Counted from the first letter of the stretch, positions 18,401 to 27,097 are shown. The stretch is 64,000 nucleotides of DNA from an uncultured Acidobacteriaceae bacterium (GCA_903828675.1 CAIKND010000150.1:28951-92950), one strand, 5' to 3'. Notes: generated by a model not told the origin, from the letters alone. Translations and numbers: made by a program.

Positions 18401-21400
18401 GAGCCATCGAGGAGAGCCAGGGCAATCCCACCGGCGCCATCAAGGAATATGTAGCCGGATCGCTTGGAGATCAACCCTCGGAAGAGAGCCGCACCCGGCT
18501 TCTAACGCTTGCCCGCAGACCCGACTTGCGCGCCGCGGTTGAAGCCGAATCCGCAGGCTTGCTCCAATCGCCGGCGCCCACCAGCGCCGCCGTTGAATTG
18601 CGCGTGCGCATACTCGATGCCCAGCGTCGAAATCGGGATATGGCACGGGAGTTGAAGCAGGCCATCGCGCAAACAGATTCGTTTGACGTACTCGACAAGC
18701 TCACTGAGGCTGCACGCGGGCATAACTTGCCTGAGGTGGAACAGCTGGCCCTGGGCCGGCAGATTGCCCTCACATCCGACCCCGTGCACAACCTCGAATT
18801 GCGCTATCAATTGGTCGCACTCCTTCAGCTGCAAAATCCGCCGGCGGCCGCATCGGAAGTCGATTCCATCTATCGTCAGCACGGCAAAATACTCGGCGTT
18901 GTGCGGGCAACAGTCGATTTCGATTGGGAGCATGAACGCAAGCCGCAGGCTGTCACCGTGCTGCTTGACGCGGCGGAGGCCGCCTATCTCGACCTAAAAC
19001 AAAAGCTGCAGCTTGAAGCCGCGCGAAAGCTCACGGAGTTGAGCGAGTACGCGCATGCAAAGAAGATTCTGGAGCCGCTCCTCACGCAGAAGCCACTGAA
19101 TGCTGAGATCGAGGCGGCGTTGGCGGATAACTATGCGCGCTCCGGCGATCAGGCCGGCCTGGCGTCCTTCTATCGTGCGGAACTGGCCGCTGTTCAAGCC
19201 GCGGCTCTGGATCGCACTGAAAAGACAGCGCGCCTGGCGCAGTTACGGCGTGGCGCAATCGCCGCAGCCACGCTTCTCGCCAACTGGAGCGATGCTACAG
19301 ATCAGTACATCGAGTTGATCAACGCTTACCCCGGAGACGCACCTCTGGCTCAAGAAGCCGCATTGGTTGCGGGTGCTCACGCACAAAGCGACAGGCTGCT
19401 CGGTTTCTATCGCAAGACCGTCGATGCATCCCCGCGTGACGCTCGCTGGAGCATAGTTCTCGCCAGGCTTCAGACGGCTCTTGAAGATTATCCCTCTGCA
19501 ATCGAGGCTTACGGCAAAGCGATCCGTGTGCGTCCCGAGCAGAAGGATCTGTACGAGTCGAAAGCGGATTTGGAAGAGCGTCTCCATCGCCTCGATGATG
19601 CGGTTTCCGATTTCGAGCAGCTATACAAACTGAGTTACCACGATCCGCAATGGATGATGAAGGCAGCCGAAGCGCGCGCACGGCAAGGCCGCAACGCCGA
19701 TGCGGTCAAGGCGCTTGAAGAGGCTTGGATTGCCGGTCGTCCGGTGAAACCTGCCAACTACTTTGAAGTAGCCACGCGGCTGGAGCAGTGGGGGTTACTC
19801 GACGAAGCCCGACGGTTTGCTGAGCAAGGTGTGGATACGGCCGGTCCGGAATTGCTGGCCGACCAGGGTAATCATTCCGGCGCGGTAATCTACGCGCGGA
19901 TCATGGCGCGACTGCGGCAGACGGACGCTGCCTTCTCCCGCCTCGCTGTCGCCCGCCAACAGGCCGAAAGCCTCACTCTGAGCGTGGTGGCACAGCAGGT
20001 CGTAAAGCAAGGATTCAGCGCCATCACCAATGAGGACTGGCGCAAGCAACGTGTAGGCGAGCGCACCGCGCAAGCCAAGTCCGGGTTTGCCCAGGCCCTC
20101 CGAGCCATGGCCGCGGTCACCGGCGAGTATGGCACTCCAGAGGAGAAAGTGGCCTTCGCTGCGTGGTTGCAAACCAAGCGTATCGCAGCCGCCAATGGGA
20201 GCGAACTGCGCGAAGTTTATTTGCCCGCGATGCAGGACGCAGGCCTTATCGATATGGAAGCGAGCATGCTCTGGGAGTTCACTGAACAGAGCGGCAATTC
20301 TGCTCACCACGAATTGAATGATTGGCTGCAACTGCAGAGAAAGCGTGTTCAACTCGAGGGAACTGGGCCGAAGATAGAAGCCTTTGCTGCCTCTGTTCCA
20401 CCCCGCCAGAGAGCATCGGTTTTGTCTGAGGCGGCCGAGGTCTATCGTGCCGTTGGAGATACCGAGTCCGAACTCCGCATCCTCGATAAGCTGGCGTCGA
20501 TTAGTTCCGGGGGTAGCAAGGATCCGCACTACTACAAATTGTTGTTAGCCGCCCGGCCGCGGGAACTAGTGCAGAGAGCCGCCGGCTATGCGAGTTCCCG
20601 GAAGACAGCCGGAGACGCAGCGGCGCAGTTCTTGTTGGCGAACGCCAAGCCCGATCTCGCCTTCGCGGGGATCGCCGCGCGGTCCGGCGGCCAGCCTCCG
20701 GTATGGAAGAAGGCCTACACCGCACTCGCCGGTTTGTATCTGCGCGAACACACTCCCCAGGTACGCGAAAGCTTTGCCGGCGCGCTCGATGGCGAGGCAA
20801 CCATCGCCGAACGCATCGCGCACCCGGTCAATCGCGATGAGCAACTCGCAGGCGAGGTCTGGTTCTACTACGGGTCGAGATTCGGTGAGTATCTTGATGG
20901 CGACAAAGACCCGCTGGCGGAGGGCTATCTGGAGTCGGAGCTTGAACACACTCCCGAAAGCGCCAGCGCCTATACGCAGCTTGCGGACTATTCTGCACAG
21001 GCCGGCAGGGCTGAGGCCGCGCTGTCCGACTACCACCATTCGCTCGACCTCAAGAGCGATCAGCCCGCCGTGTTGGACAGCATCGCGGCGCTTGAATGGA
21101 AGCAGGGCCATCAGTCCGAAGCGCTGGCCGCATGGCAGCTCGCCGTCACGCGCCTGGCCGCGGAGATGGATGCGCGCCACGTCCCCGAGACCTTCTGGGG
21201 CGACTTCGCGCAGGTATTGGCTGATGCCGCTGCACATGGGCAATACGCGGCGATCAATCAGCAAGTGGATGCAATGCTACGCATCTATCTCGCGCGCAAC
21301 GGCACGTATCGTGCCGAGCCGCTTTTGGAAGCAGGCTACAAAGCCCACGGCAACAAAATGGAGTGGCTGTTGGAGATCGCGACAGCCGCCGGCAATCCGT

Positions 21401-22869
21401 CCGGCTTGCTCATTTCAGTCGAGCAGAGCAAATGGATTTTTGATGGTCAGCGGAGCCAGCTTCTCGCGCGCATCGTCGAGTTGGAACGCCGGAAGTCTGA
21501 GGCCAACCCAAGCGAAATCAACTATTACCTTGAGTCAGAAGAGTCCAGCTTCGTCTCCGCGCTTCTCGATGAAAAGAAGCTCCCCGAGGCCCGCGCGGAA
21601 CTCGCGCGTATTCCCGAACAAAAGCGAAAGTCTAATCAGTGGCTCGGCGCGGAATTGCGTTTGGCCGAGGCGGAAGGCCATCTGCCGCAGTTGATCGAGC
21701 AGTGGAAGAAGCGCTCCGACGTCGCTCCCGCATCCAACGACATCCAGAACTCCACCTTCCTCTTGACAGAGTCTTCCCGGCGGATCGTGATGCGCTTTAT
21801 CTATGAGCGCGCTCTCGATGCAAGGGAACTCACCGCACCCAATTTCCTGGGCCTCGCCGCCATCGATCTCGATGAAGGCAATACATCCGCGGCCATGGCC
21901 CTGCTCAAGCGGCTCACGCTCATCAGCGCCAGCCCCTATGCCGATGCGGACTCGGCAGCCAGCCTTCTTGAAATGCGAGGCCGCAATGCTGAAGCGCTCC
22001 AGTTCCTTCAGCCTTTAGCGGAGGCATTCCCCTGGAATGCAACTTACAAAGTCAGGCTCTCGGTCGCCATCTTGGCTACCAAATCTCCAACGCCGCAAGC
22101 GCTCGAAGCGTTGGCCTTCGTGGCCGCCGATCCAAAGGCGAAGTACTCTGAACGGCTTGCCGCGGCTAAAGCTCTGAAGGGCCACGCCGCGCCAAGCACC
22201 GCAACCCGCAGTACCGAACTGGACTTGCTCATGCGCGCTGGCTGCCCCAGTGAGAGCGACGCCAACAAGCCCTTCTTCGTGGACGCTCGCATGGCTGCGG
22301 CAGCCTGCGCGCCCGACAACAAAACACGCGAGCGTCTTTTGCGCGCCGCGATTGCCGCCGCTCCCATGAACGCGGAGTTGCGGCTCGATTATGTGTCCGC
22401 TGCTTTTGTGGCAGGCCTCGATGCCAGCGCATTGGTTGCGACTGAACCGATGCTTGAAAATGGCGGAACCTTCTACGGACAGCGCTATGCGCAAGGGTAC
22501 GATTCGTTCCATAGTGAGGGCTACGTTGGCCAGCAGAAGATACCTGCGCTGTCGACATTAAATCTCGAAAGCGCGTCCAGGCTGACATGGTTTGCTGTTC
22601 GCGCCTATCAAAAGCGCCATGAACCCGATGAGGCATTGCAACTCGTGCAAAGATCAGTCGGCTCAGAGACAGACTCTGCGCGACGGCATGCTCTCGAAGA
22701 AGAGCGGAAGCGTCTGGAGACGGATGTGGCCCTTACACTCGAAAACGAATCGCGCGCACCCAAAATCCATGCCGAGTTGGATCAGGATCGGGTTGTGCGC
22801 CCAAGATTGCTGCCGGGCATGCCCTTCACTTCCAGGAAGGCGGCCACGAACGAGGGGGATGCGGAATGA
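15469..22869 (+). CDS. Giant TPR repeat protein, membrane anchored (2466 residues)
   Basis: The start is the TTG at 15469, inside the 3' end of the VIT/VWA gene; GGAGGT lies about 5 bases upstream and no other start fits. After a basic N-terminus (RIRKRLRR) there is a single membrane segment at about residues 38-58 (FVACVAATTLGAFGSLIYW). The remaining 2400 residues are alpha-helical TPR-like repeats rich in Ala, Leu and Arg, with recognisable units such as DLETLARIGDIYADRGRMAE, YPSAIEAYGKAIRVRPEQKD and ASAYTQLADYSAQAGRAEAA. No enzymatic motif was found. Its TGA overlaps the ATG of the next gene. The length is well above common TPR proteins. I infer a periplasmic solenoid scaffold that gathers the operon's other products; the anchor suggests the inner membrane. 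Confidence 0.9.
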   Translation: MKWFPERVQKACKCTAELAALHSRVWPLRIRKRLRRASFVACVAATTLGAFGSLIYWQSPGLLLGAGNGIAQWLENAESGSGVEKALYRLMMLPAGEALYRRSPRETRPELTSLLNTSKNSAALYSLMAMEDEQALDFDAAERDWKSWAEKADDKAAANLDLADFYERRLKPQEELAALESVGQTAASPCERWAAAESRQSWKAWERALGVVDRFALGRATAQREYAGWERSYPAERAVYERELSFHLAGKDFAATSALIDRYRKALPGDALFPVRAEAELAATRGSAKDGLAVFDQTFEPLWPAELVKSYYELLSSGHQTLKTRDALRARLASRPEGGADALKDAAKLFYIFQQQGEPEAAKAVLTQYRERKDERGAAWTADELYTFGRLLENAQDFPQAARYYYSLAASKNNSDAEQKGLAGLTRILLTAPEQPLRVGAGNLALYKNIATMDRGPGYLNGILSLLLNSQGPDSEYSSQDQLAAPYFHRARAAELLAVIDRRFPAAPERADLHARLMYAYAAYGENDAVIREGTVFLAQFPNDARKVEIALAVGDVYSRTNQAEKEFALYRGLLQELAARADGVPLGQAGTAYSKPVAGEASRQTEVQTAGGARSGQYAQVLDRYLSRLVAMQKLPDALQVLRGELDRNPQDPGLYEKLASFLEQNHLNAHQEEIYQRAIEQFQDTSFGTGWYAKLARFYLRERRAVDYSALSRKVAAIFSGTQLEAYLREAPAPDATLALEVNRYAHDRFPHDLTFVHNLLAHYHMRRQSSEVESLLWQHWAESPELRDQLFEMLSSSGRLDAQLDALRQQAPQIDKADWAALAQTNPAAERFWLESCLWQSHFEQAVDAADALAAEYPADAALGRQASSLYRSLAYFHPEDTDKAVAIEKRLLSAKPDDLETLARIGDIYADRGRMAEAAPFWTRMAQVHPGNADGYLQSATVFWDYFDFASASTQLRNARERLATPALFAYQAGAIEESQGNPTGAIKEYVAGSLGDQPSEESRTRLLTLARRPDLRAAVEAESAGLLQSPAPTSAAVELRVRILDAQRRNRDMARELKQAIAQTDSFDVLDKLTEAARGHNLPEVEQLALGRQIALTSDPVHNLELRYQLVALLQLQNPPAAASEVDSIYRQHGKILGVVRATVDFDWEHERKPQAVTVLLDAAEAAYLDLKQKLQLEAARKLTELSEYAHAKKILEPLLTQKPLNAEIEAALADNYARSGDQAGLASFYRAELAAVQAAALDRTEKTARLAQLRRGAIAAATLLANWSDATDQYIELINAYPGDAPLAQEAALVAGAHAQSDRLLGFYRKTVDASPRDARWSIVLARLQTALEDYPSAIEAYGKAIRVRPEQKDLYESKADLEERLHRLDDAVSDFEQLYKLSYHDPQWMMKAAEARARQGRNADAVKALEEAWIAGRPVKPANYFEVATRLEQWGLLDEARRFAEQGVDTAGPELLADQGNHSGAVIYARIMARLRQTDAAFSRLAVARQQAESLTLSVVAQQVVKQGFSAITNEDWRKQRVGERTAQAKSGFAQALRAMAAVTGEYGTPEEKVAFAAWLQTKRIAAANGSELREVYLPAMQDAGLIDMEASMLWEFTEQSGNSAHHELNDWLQLQRKRVQLEGTGPKIEAFAASVPPRQRASVLSEAAEVYRAVGDTESELRILDKLASISSGGSKDPHYYKLLLAARPRELVQRAAGYASSRKTAGDAAAQFLLANAKPDLAFAGIAARSGGQPPVWKKAYTALAGLYLREHTPQVRESFAGALDGEATIAERIAHPVNRDEQLAGEVWFYYGSRFGEYLDGDKDPLAEGYLESELEHTPESASAYTQLADYSAQAGRAEAALSDYHHSLDLKSDQPAVLDSIAALEWKQGHQSEALAAWQLAVTRLAAEMDARHVPETFWGDFAQVLADAAAHGQYAAINQQVDAMLRIYLARNGTYRAEPLLEAGYKAHGNKMEWLLEIATAAGNPSGLLISVEQSKWIFDGQRSQLLARIVELERRKSEANPSEINYYLESEESSFVSALLDEKKLPEARAELARIPEQKRKSNQWLGAELRLAEAEGHLPQLIEQWKKRSDVAPASNDIQNSTFLLTESSRRIVMRFIYERALDARELTAPNFLGLAAIDLDEGNTSAAMALLKRLTLISASPYADADSAASLLEMRGRNAEALQFLQPLAEAFPWNATYKVRLSVAILATKSPTPQALEALAFVAADPKAKYSERLAAAKALKGHAAPSTATRSTELDLLMRAGCPSESDANKPFFVDARMAAAACAPDNKTRERLLRAAIAAAPMNAELRLDYVSAAFVAGLDASALVATEPMLENGGTFYGQRYAQGYDSFHSEGYVGQQKIPALSTLNLESASRLTWFAVRAYQKRHEPDEALQLVQRSVGSETDSARRHALEEERKRLETDVALTLENESRAPKIHAELDQDRVVRPRLLPGMPFTSRKAATNEGDAE

Positions 22870-24620
22870 AACGACGCCTCTGGATCTCGCTGAGCGTACT
22901 CCTTGCCTGCGGTGTTGTGTTTGCCGTGGGCGCATTGGAGCAGTTGACCAAGCCAAAGCCTGAGTTGCAAACCATGCTCCCCGAGGGCGCGCTACTGTCG
23001 ATAGAGGCCCGCGACTTTGGCTCTATGTTGCACGATTGGAATACCTCAGTGGAGAAGCGCGCGTGGCTTTCAAGCGATAACCATGTGGCTTTCAGCACCT
23101 CGCGCCTCTTCGCGCGTCTCTCCCAGGCGCAGGACGAATTCTCGGCCGCCGCCGGACTTCAAGCCGACAGTAGCCTGCTTGAAAAGGTGGCCGGCAAAGA
23201 GAGTTGCCTCGGTCTATACGACATCGGCAACCTTGAATTTGTTTACGTCACGCGCCTCGAGCAGCGCGACATAGAGAACACTCCGTTGTGGCAGATACGC
23301 GCCAAGTTCGAGCAGCGCTCAGAGGCCGGCACTCCGTTCTATGTGCACAAGGATGCGCAGTCGTCGCGCGTTGCGGCCTTTGCCGTCAGAGACGGCTGGC
23401 TCATCCTCGCCACACGCGAGGACTTGGTGGCCGGCGTACTTGACCGCCTCGCCGGAGCCGCTTCGCATAGTCTCGCCAGTGAGGGTTGGTTTGCCGAAGC
23501 CGTCAAGCAGGCGCCCGCGGAGCGTGGAGATCTGCGCATGGTTCTCGATCTTGAGACGATTGTCCGCACGCCTTATTTCCGCAGCTACTGGGTTCAGCGC
23601 AATATCACTGACATGAAGCAGTACGCCTCGGCCGTGAGCGACTTGTATCGAACCAGTCAGAGTTATCGCGAAGAGCGCGTACTGGTGCGCCGCGCCGGGC
23701 TCCCCGCTCAACACGCGGGCGATGTAAACGGTCTCTCCGCGCTCGCACCCGACGACGCGGCATTCTATGCAGCTCAAGCCGCTCCAAGCTCGGAGGCCGT
23801 CCTCCGGACCTTGCGTGAGGATTTGCTCGAGGCGCGGCCGCAGCCAGTGGCAGACTCGTACACCAGCGCGCCCCCGGCCGTTGCCATCGGGAACGCCGGC
23901 ACCGCGGCACAACTCGACGTGATCATCGATCAGGCTCCGGTTGCGGTCAAGCAGTCGGACTCCTACGCCTCCCTGCGCGCGCTGCTGCTCCAGCAGCCGC
24001 CTGAGGCTTCTCTCGCCGTGTATTCCACGCGCGCTCCTCGCGACGGCGTCTTCGTCTCCACACAAGCAGCCTTGGTCCTCTCCGCATCGCAGGACTGGGA
24101 TCGGAATGCCGTCTGCGAGGCGCTCGCCTCGGCGCTTCTGCCCGGCTTGACCACCGGAAGAAGCGGCCTGCAGTGGGAGAAGCGGTCCAGTTCAGAAAAG
24201 GGTTCAGTCTCGGCGCAAGAGTATCTGGCCCTCGATGGTGCGGTGCCCCTCTTTCTCTCCGTTAAGGGCAAGCAATTGATTCTGGCCAACGACGCGCTTT
24301 TGCTCGAGCACATGCTTGCGCGCCGGCAGAAAGCCGCTCCTGCCGGGGAGAATGCCAATCTCACCTATGCTGCCGTCTTCCATCACACCCAGGAGCGCAA
24401 CAACTATCGCCGCTTGATGGCGCAACTTGATCTGGCCGGACATCACGGGCGACCGGACGAGCAGGGAACTGCCGCTGGCGGGCAGACTCCGGCCTTCTTC
24501 TCCGGCGATGCGGCAAGCCTCAGCCGTGTCTTCTCCAAAGTCGAGTCCGAGCGAATCGAAGAGAGAGATCAGGGTGCGAAAGTAACTCAGACGGTTACGT
24601 ATCAATGGGTCCACGATTGA
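22866..24620 (+). CDS. Exported protein of unknown function (DUF3352-like at best)
   Basis: The product is 584 residues, with a signal anchor LWISLSVLLACGVVFAVGAL (residues 5-24). Features such as MLPEGALLSIEARDFGSML, GKESCLGLYDIGNLEFVYVT and GWLILATREDLVAGVLDRL recall DUF3352-type periplasmic proteins, which begin with a LPA/LPEGA strand, but I cannot assign the family securely. The ATG overlaps the stop of the giant TPR gene (ATGA) and is preceded by GAGGGGGAT. The TGA stop lies inside the left terminal repeat of the element at 24616, so the native C-terminus could have been slightly longer before that element arrived. Its position suggests it works with the TPR scaffold and the peptidoglycan-type proteins downstream. 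Confidence 0.8.
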   Translation: MKRRLWISLSVLLACGVVFAVGALEQLTKPKPELQTMLPEGALLSIEARDFGSMLHDWNTSVEKRAWLSSDNHVAFSTSRLFARLSQAQDEFSAAAGLQADSSLLEKVAGKESCLGLYDIGNLEFVYVTRLEQRDIENTPLWQIRAKFEQRSEAGTPFYVHKDAQSSRVAAFAVRDGWLILATREDLVAGVLDRLAGAASHSLASEGWFAEAVKQAPAERGDLRMVLDLETIVRTPYFRSYWVQRNITDMKQYASAVSDLYRTSQSYREERVLVRRAGLPAQHAGDVNGLSALAPDDAAFYAAQAAPSSEAVLRTLREDLLEARPQPVADSYTSAPPAVAIGNAGTAAQLDVIIDQAPVAVKQSDSYASLRALLLQQPPEASLAVYSTRAPRDGVFVSTQAALVLSASQDWDRNAVCEALASALLPGLTTGRSGLQWEKRSSSEKGSVSAQEYLALDGAVPLFLSVKGKQLILANDALLLEHMLARRQKAAPAGENANLTYAAVFHHTQERNNYRRLMAQLDLAGHHGRPDEQGTAAGGQTPAFFSGDAASLSRVFSKVESERIEERDQGAKVTQTVTYQWVHD

Positions 24621-25705
24621 TCTGGCCCTTAAATATTGCAGCTCCGTGCCCCATTCTTGCGCTTTTGTTCTGGCGCAAGAGTGGGAAGGCCCATCGCTCT
24701 TTATTGATCCGGCCCTCAAATACAAGCACCGTGCCCCATCCATTTCGCAGGTCTTATCGCGAAATGGGTGGGAAGCCTGCACACTATTTAAGGGCCGGAT
24801 CAATATGGGCCGGAGCAATATCTTCTCTGCCATTCAGCCTTGCCGCGGCTGCGCGGGCCGCGCGATGTGCGGCATGGGCAGCCGCGCTGCTCCTCTCCGT
24901 CGCATCTCCAGCACCAGCTCAAGCCGCGCCTGAAACGCAGTTTTCTCAAGAAGCAAAAGCAGTCATCGAGCGGAACTTCGCCGGCAAGAATATTTCCTAC
25001 CTGTTAGTGGATGCATCGGGAGCCGTACTAGCCGAGCGATGGCCCTCGCAACACCCCATCTCCCCCGGCTCTCTGGTCAAACCCTTCCTCGCTGTTGCCT
25101 ATGGCGAGCAGCACGGTAACCAATTTCCAACCGTGCGTTGCTTGGGCACATCCACTCGTTGCTGGCTCCCGGCAGGGCATGGGCCCATCGATATCGAGAA
25201 GGCGATTGCGCAATCCTGCAATGCCTACTTTCTTGCGCTTGCCGCAGGATTGGATCGCGAGCGTGCAGCACTGACATTTGCCCGCTACGGACTCACCGGG
25301 CCTGCTCCAGATGCAGCAGATGAGAGCCTCGTGGGATTGGGCTCCGCTTGGAAAGAAACGCCCATGGCGCTGACCAAAGCTTACCTCGCACTTGTGAAAG
25401 AGCAGCAGTCCATCAGCCAGGGCAGAATCGTCAAGGGCATGATGGCCTCGGCGGCTCGTGGCACCGCGCGCGAAGTCGATTCCGCACTGGGCGAATCCAC
25501 TGCCCTCGCCAAAACCGGAACCGCGGTGTGCTCCCACTTGCCTCAAGCGTCAGCGGACGGCTTTACCGTAGTCGTGTACCCTTCTGCGCAGCCTCGGCTC
25601 TTGCTGTTGGTGCGTGTCCATGGCGTAACCGGCGCAGAAAGCGCAAAGGTGGCCGCCGCCATGCTCCGCTCCCTCGGAGTTGGCCAGCAAGCGGTTCAGC
25701 CATGA
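24605..25705 (+). CDS. Penicillin-binding transpeptidase-fold protein (serine acyl enzyme), start uncertain
   Basis: All three motifs of the penicilloyl-serine transferase fold are present in order: S156-L-V-K159 (in ISPGSLVKPFLA), S204-C-N206 (AIAQSCNAYFLA) and K303-T-G-T306 (LAKTGTAV), at near-normal spacing. The SCNAYF form resembles class B PBPs of the MrdA/FtsI type, but the protein is only the catalytic domain, without the PBP dimerisation module. A signal peptide is seen just before it (AAWAAALLLSVASPAPAQA, about residues 89-107). The frame is open from an ATG at 24605, but residues 5-67 are encoded by the repeat at 24616-24804 and neither that ATG nor the one at 24764 has a ribosome-binding site, so the true start is unresolved. 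It could cross-link peptidoglycan or act as a carboxypeptidase. Its TGA overlaps the next ATG. Confidence 0.8.
   Translation: MGPRLIWPLNIAAPCPILALLFWRKSGKAHRSLLIRPSNTSTVPHPFRRSYREMGGKPAHYLRAGSIWAGAISSLPFSLAAAARAARCAAWAAALLLSVASPAPAQAAPETQFSQEAKAVIERNFAGKNISYLLVDASGAVLAERWPSQHPISPGSLVKPFLAVAYGEQHGNQFPTVRCLGTSTRCWLPAGHGPIDIEKAIAQSCNAYFLALAAGLDRERAALTFARYGLTGPAPDAADESLVGLGSAWKETPMALTKAYLALVKEQQSISQGRIVKGMMASAARGTAREVDSALGESTALAKTGTAVCSHLPQASADGFTVVVYPSAQPRLLLLVRVHGVTGAESAKVAAAMLRSLGVGQQAVQP
24616..24804. repeat. Composite palindromic repeat (two hairpin units, 20-bp terminal inverted repeats)
   Basis: The ends ATTGATCTGGCCCTTAAATA (24616-24635) and the inverse of ATTGATCCGGCCCTTAAATA (24785-24804) differ at one base. 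A third, direct copy of the end sits in the middle (24703-24722). Each half carries a long hairpin: CCCATTCTTGCGC/GCGCAAGAGTGGG (24650-24685, 13 bp) and CCCATCCATTTCGC/GCGAAATGGGTGGG (24735-24772, 14 bp). Each has one T-G wobble opposite the GTGGG. A related hairpin is at 53941-53975. The element lies between two operon genes whose neighbours all overlap, so it is probably an insertion into a formerly tight junction. Confidence 0.75.
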
Positions 25706-26784
25706 TCCAGCCAGCACGCCATATTTCACGCGCCTCGATTTGGTCCCCCCTGCCATTCGCTCTCTTGCTCTTGGTCGCGTCGGTGGCGCATGCGCAACAA
25801 GACGTTCGCGTCGGCGTGTTGAGCTTGTTCCATCCCGCAAAGCTGGAACTGGAACAGGCCGGCAGCCAGGTAATCGTCGTGGCGGAAACTGAGGCCGCGA
25901 ACCCTTCGCTGTTCGTGCTCAATGGCGAGCCTGGTCAACGCCAGCTACTCCTCCGCGCCCAGGGCAACCGCGTCCTTGCCGGCCTCCGGTCCGCCCCAAG
26001 TTGGACGGCCACCGCCAGGGATGGCGGGGCTGTTGCATTTCGGCTCACCGTTCCCGGCAGATTCCATCGCGCCTATTTCGCTCGTCTCACCATCGAAGCC
26101 CGCGACGGCGAACTGTTGGCCGTTGCCTCCATGGATCGCGAATTGGCGGTAGCCTCAATCGTGGCTTCTGAGATGGACGAAAACGCACCCATCGAGGCAC
26201 TCAAGGCGCAAGCCATTGCATCCCGTTCCTTCCTGGCCGGTGGCGCCAGGCACCGCGACTTCGACTTCTGCGACTCCACCCATTGTCAGTTCCTCAAGTC
26301 GCCGCCACTTTCCACCAGTCGTGTCTCCAGAGCCGTGCAGGCCACCGCGGGGCTCGTCATCGAGGATCGTGGCAGGCCTCTCGCGGCCATGTACTCCAGT
26401 CGTTGCGGCGGCCATACCCGCAGCCTCCGCAATATCGGCATGGAGCCCGGAGAAGGTTATCCCTACTACGCGGTGCCCTGCGCATGGTGCCAGCAGCATC
26501 CGTTCACGTGGCGAAGCAGGATTGGCAAAAGCGGCCAGCCGCCAAAGCCGGGCGACGAACACCAAAGGATCGTCGAGGCGCGCCACTGGGGATGGAGCGC
26601 GATCCCAGGCAGCAACTTCACGGCCGCGGCCGACGGCTCAGACTGGCAATTGGAAGGCCACAGCATCGGCCATAGTGTGGGGCTATGCCAATTCGGCGCA
26701 GTGGGCATGGCTGCATCCGGCGCAAACTTCCGCGACATCCTGTCTCATTACTATCCAAACACCGTATTGGCTTCGCAGAAGTGA
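25702..26784 (+). CDS. SpoIID/LytB domain protein, exported
   Basis: The product is 360 residues from the ATG at 25702, which overlaps the previous stop (ATGA); a longer frame reaches back to 25348 but lies inside the upstream gene. Signal peptide at about residues 14-31 (WSPLPFALLLLVASVAHA). The SpoIID core is clear: ASEMDENAPIEALKAQAIAS, with E157 at the place of the catalytic glutamate; FDFCDSTHCQ (C190, H194, C195); MYSSRCGGHT (C235); and the C-terminal GHSIGHSVGLCQFGAVGMA. SpoIID proteins are lytic transglycosylases acting on peptide-free glycan strands. This organism is not expected to sporulate, so this is a LytB-like housekeeping or specialised version. It ends the six-gene operon and strengthens the idea of peptidoglycan remodelling. 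Confidence 0.92.
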   Translation: MIQPARHISRASIWSPLPFALLLLVASVAHAQQDVRVGVLSLFHPAKLELEQAGSQVIVVAETEAANPSLFVLNGEPGQRQLLLRAQGNRVLAGLRSAPSWTATARDGGAVAFRLTVPGRFHRAYFARLTIEARDGELLAVASMDRELAVASIVASEMDENAPIEALKAQAIASRSFLAGGARHRDFDFCDSTHCQFLKSPPLSTSRVSRAVQATAGLVIEDRGRPLAAMYSSRCGGHTRSLRNIGMEPGEGYPYYAVPCAWCQQHPFTWRSRIGKSGQPPKPGDEHQRIVEARHWGWSAIPGSNFTAAADGSDWQLEGHSIGHSVGLCQFGAVGMAASGANFRDILSHYYPNTVLASQK

Positions 26785-26822
26785 CCTTCGGTGTCTCAAG
26801 ATCCTCCGGCTTTAGACAAAAG

Positions 26823-27097
26823 CAACCAACTAATCCCAGCGCCCTTCCATCCACCTGAAGACCACTTACATTCATGCAAAGGGCATAGCCATACGCAGAA
26901 TTGATAAAAAATGCCAATATTTATGAATGACCGAAACTAAATAACTTAATCGAAACACTGACTGCAGATAATTACCGCGCAAAGGCGCACAATCTTTATA
27001 GGTGATGCCTCAACGCAAACCGCAGTCTGCAACGCAGCGATGCCGCAAGCCAGACCCCACCCCCCTCCCACTCCCCTCCCACCCACCCCCCCTCCCT
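26823..27097. repeat. Dispersed intergenic element with C-rich tail, copy 1
   Basis: It is colinear with 53980-54278. Shared landmarks at almost equal offsets: CAACCRACTAA at the start, GCGCYCTTCCATCC, GATAAAAA (offset 80 versus 79) and GGCGCACAATCT (offset 161 versus 160), then a 44-base tract at 27054-27097 that is almost pure C with isolated A/T. The complement of this tract has many G3-G6 runs and could form a G-quadruplex. No protein is encoded. It lies between the SpoIID gene and the CusBA genes. Confidence 0.65.

Noticed and set aside
25348..25701. N-terminal extension of the SpoIID/LytB gene
   Set aside because: It lies inside the transpeptidase-like gene in another frame; the ATG at 25702 matches the operon's ATGA overlap pattern and is followed by a signal peptide.
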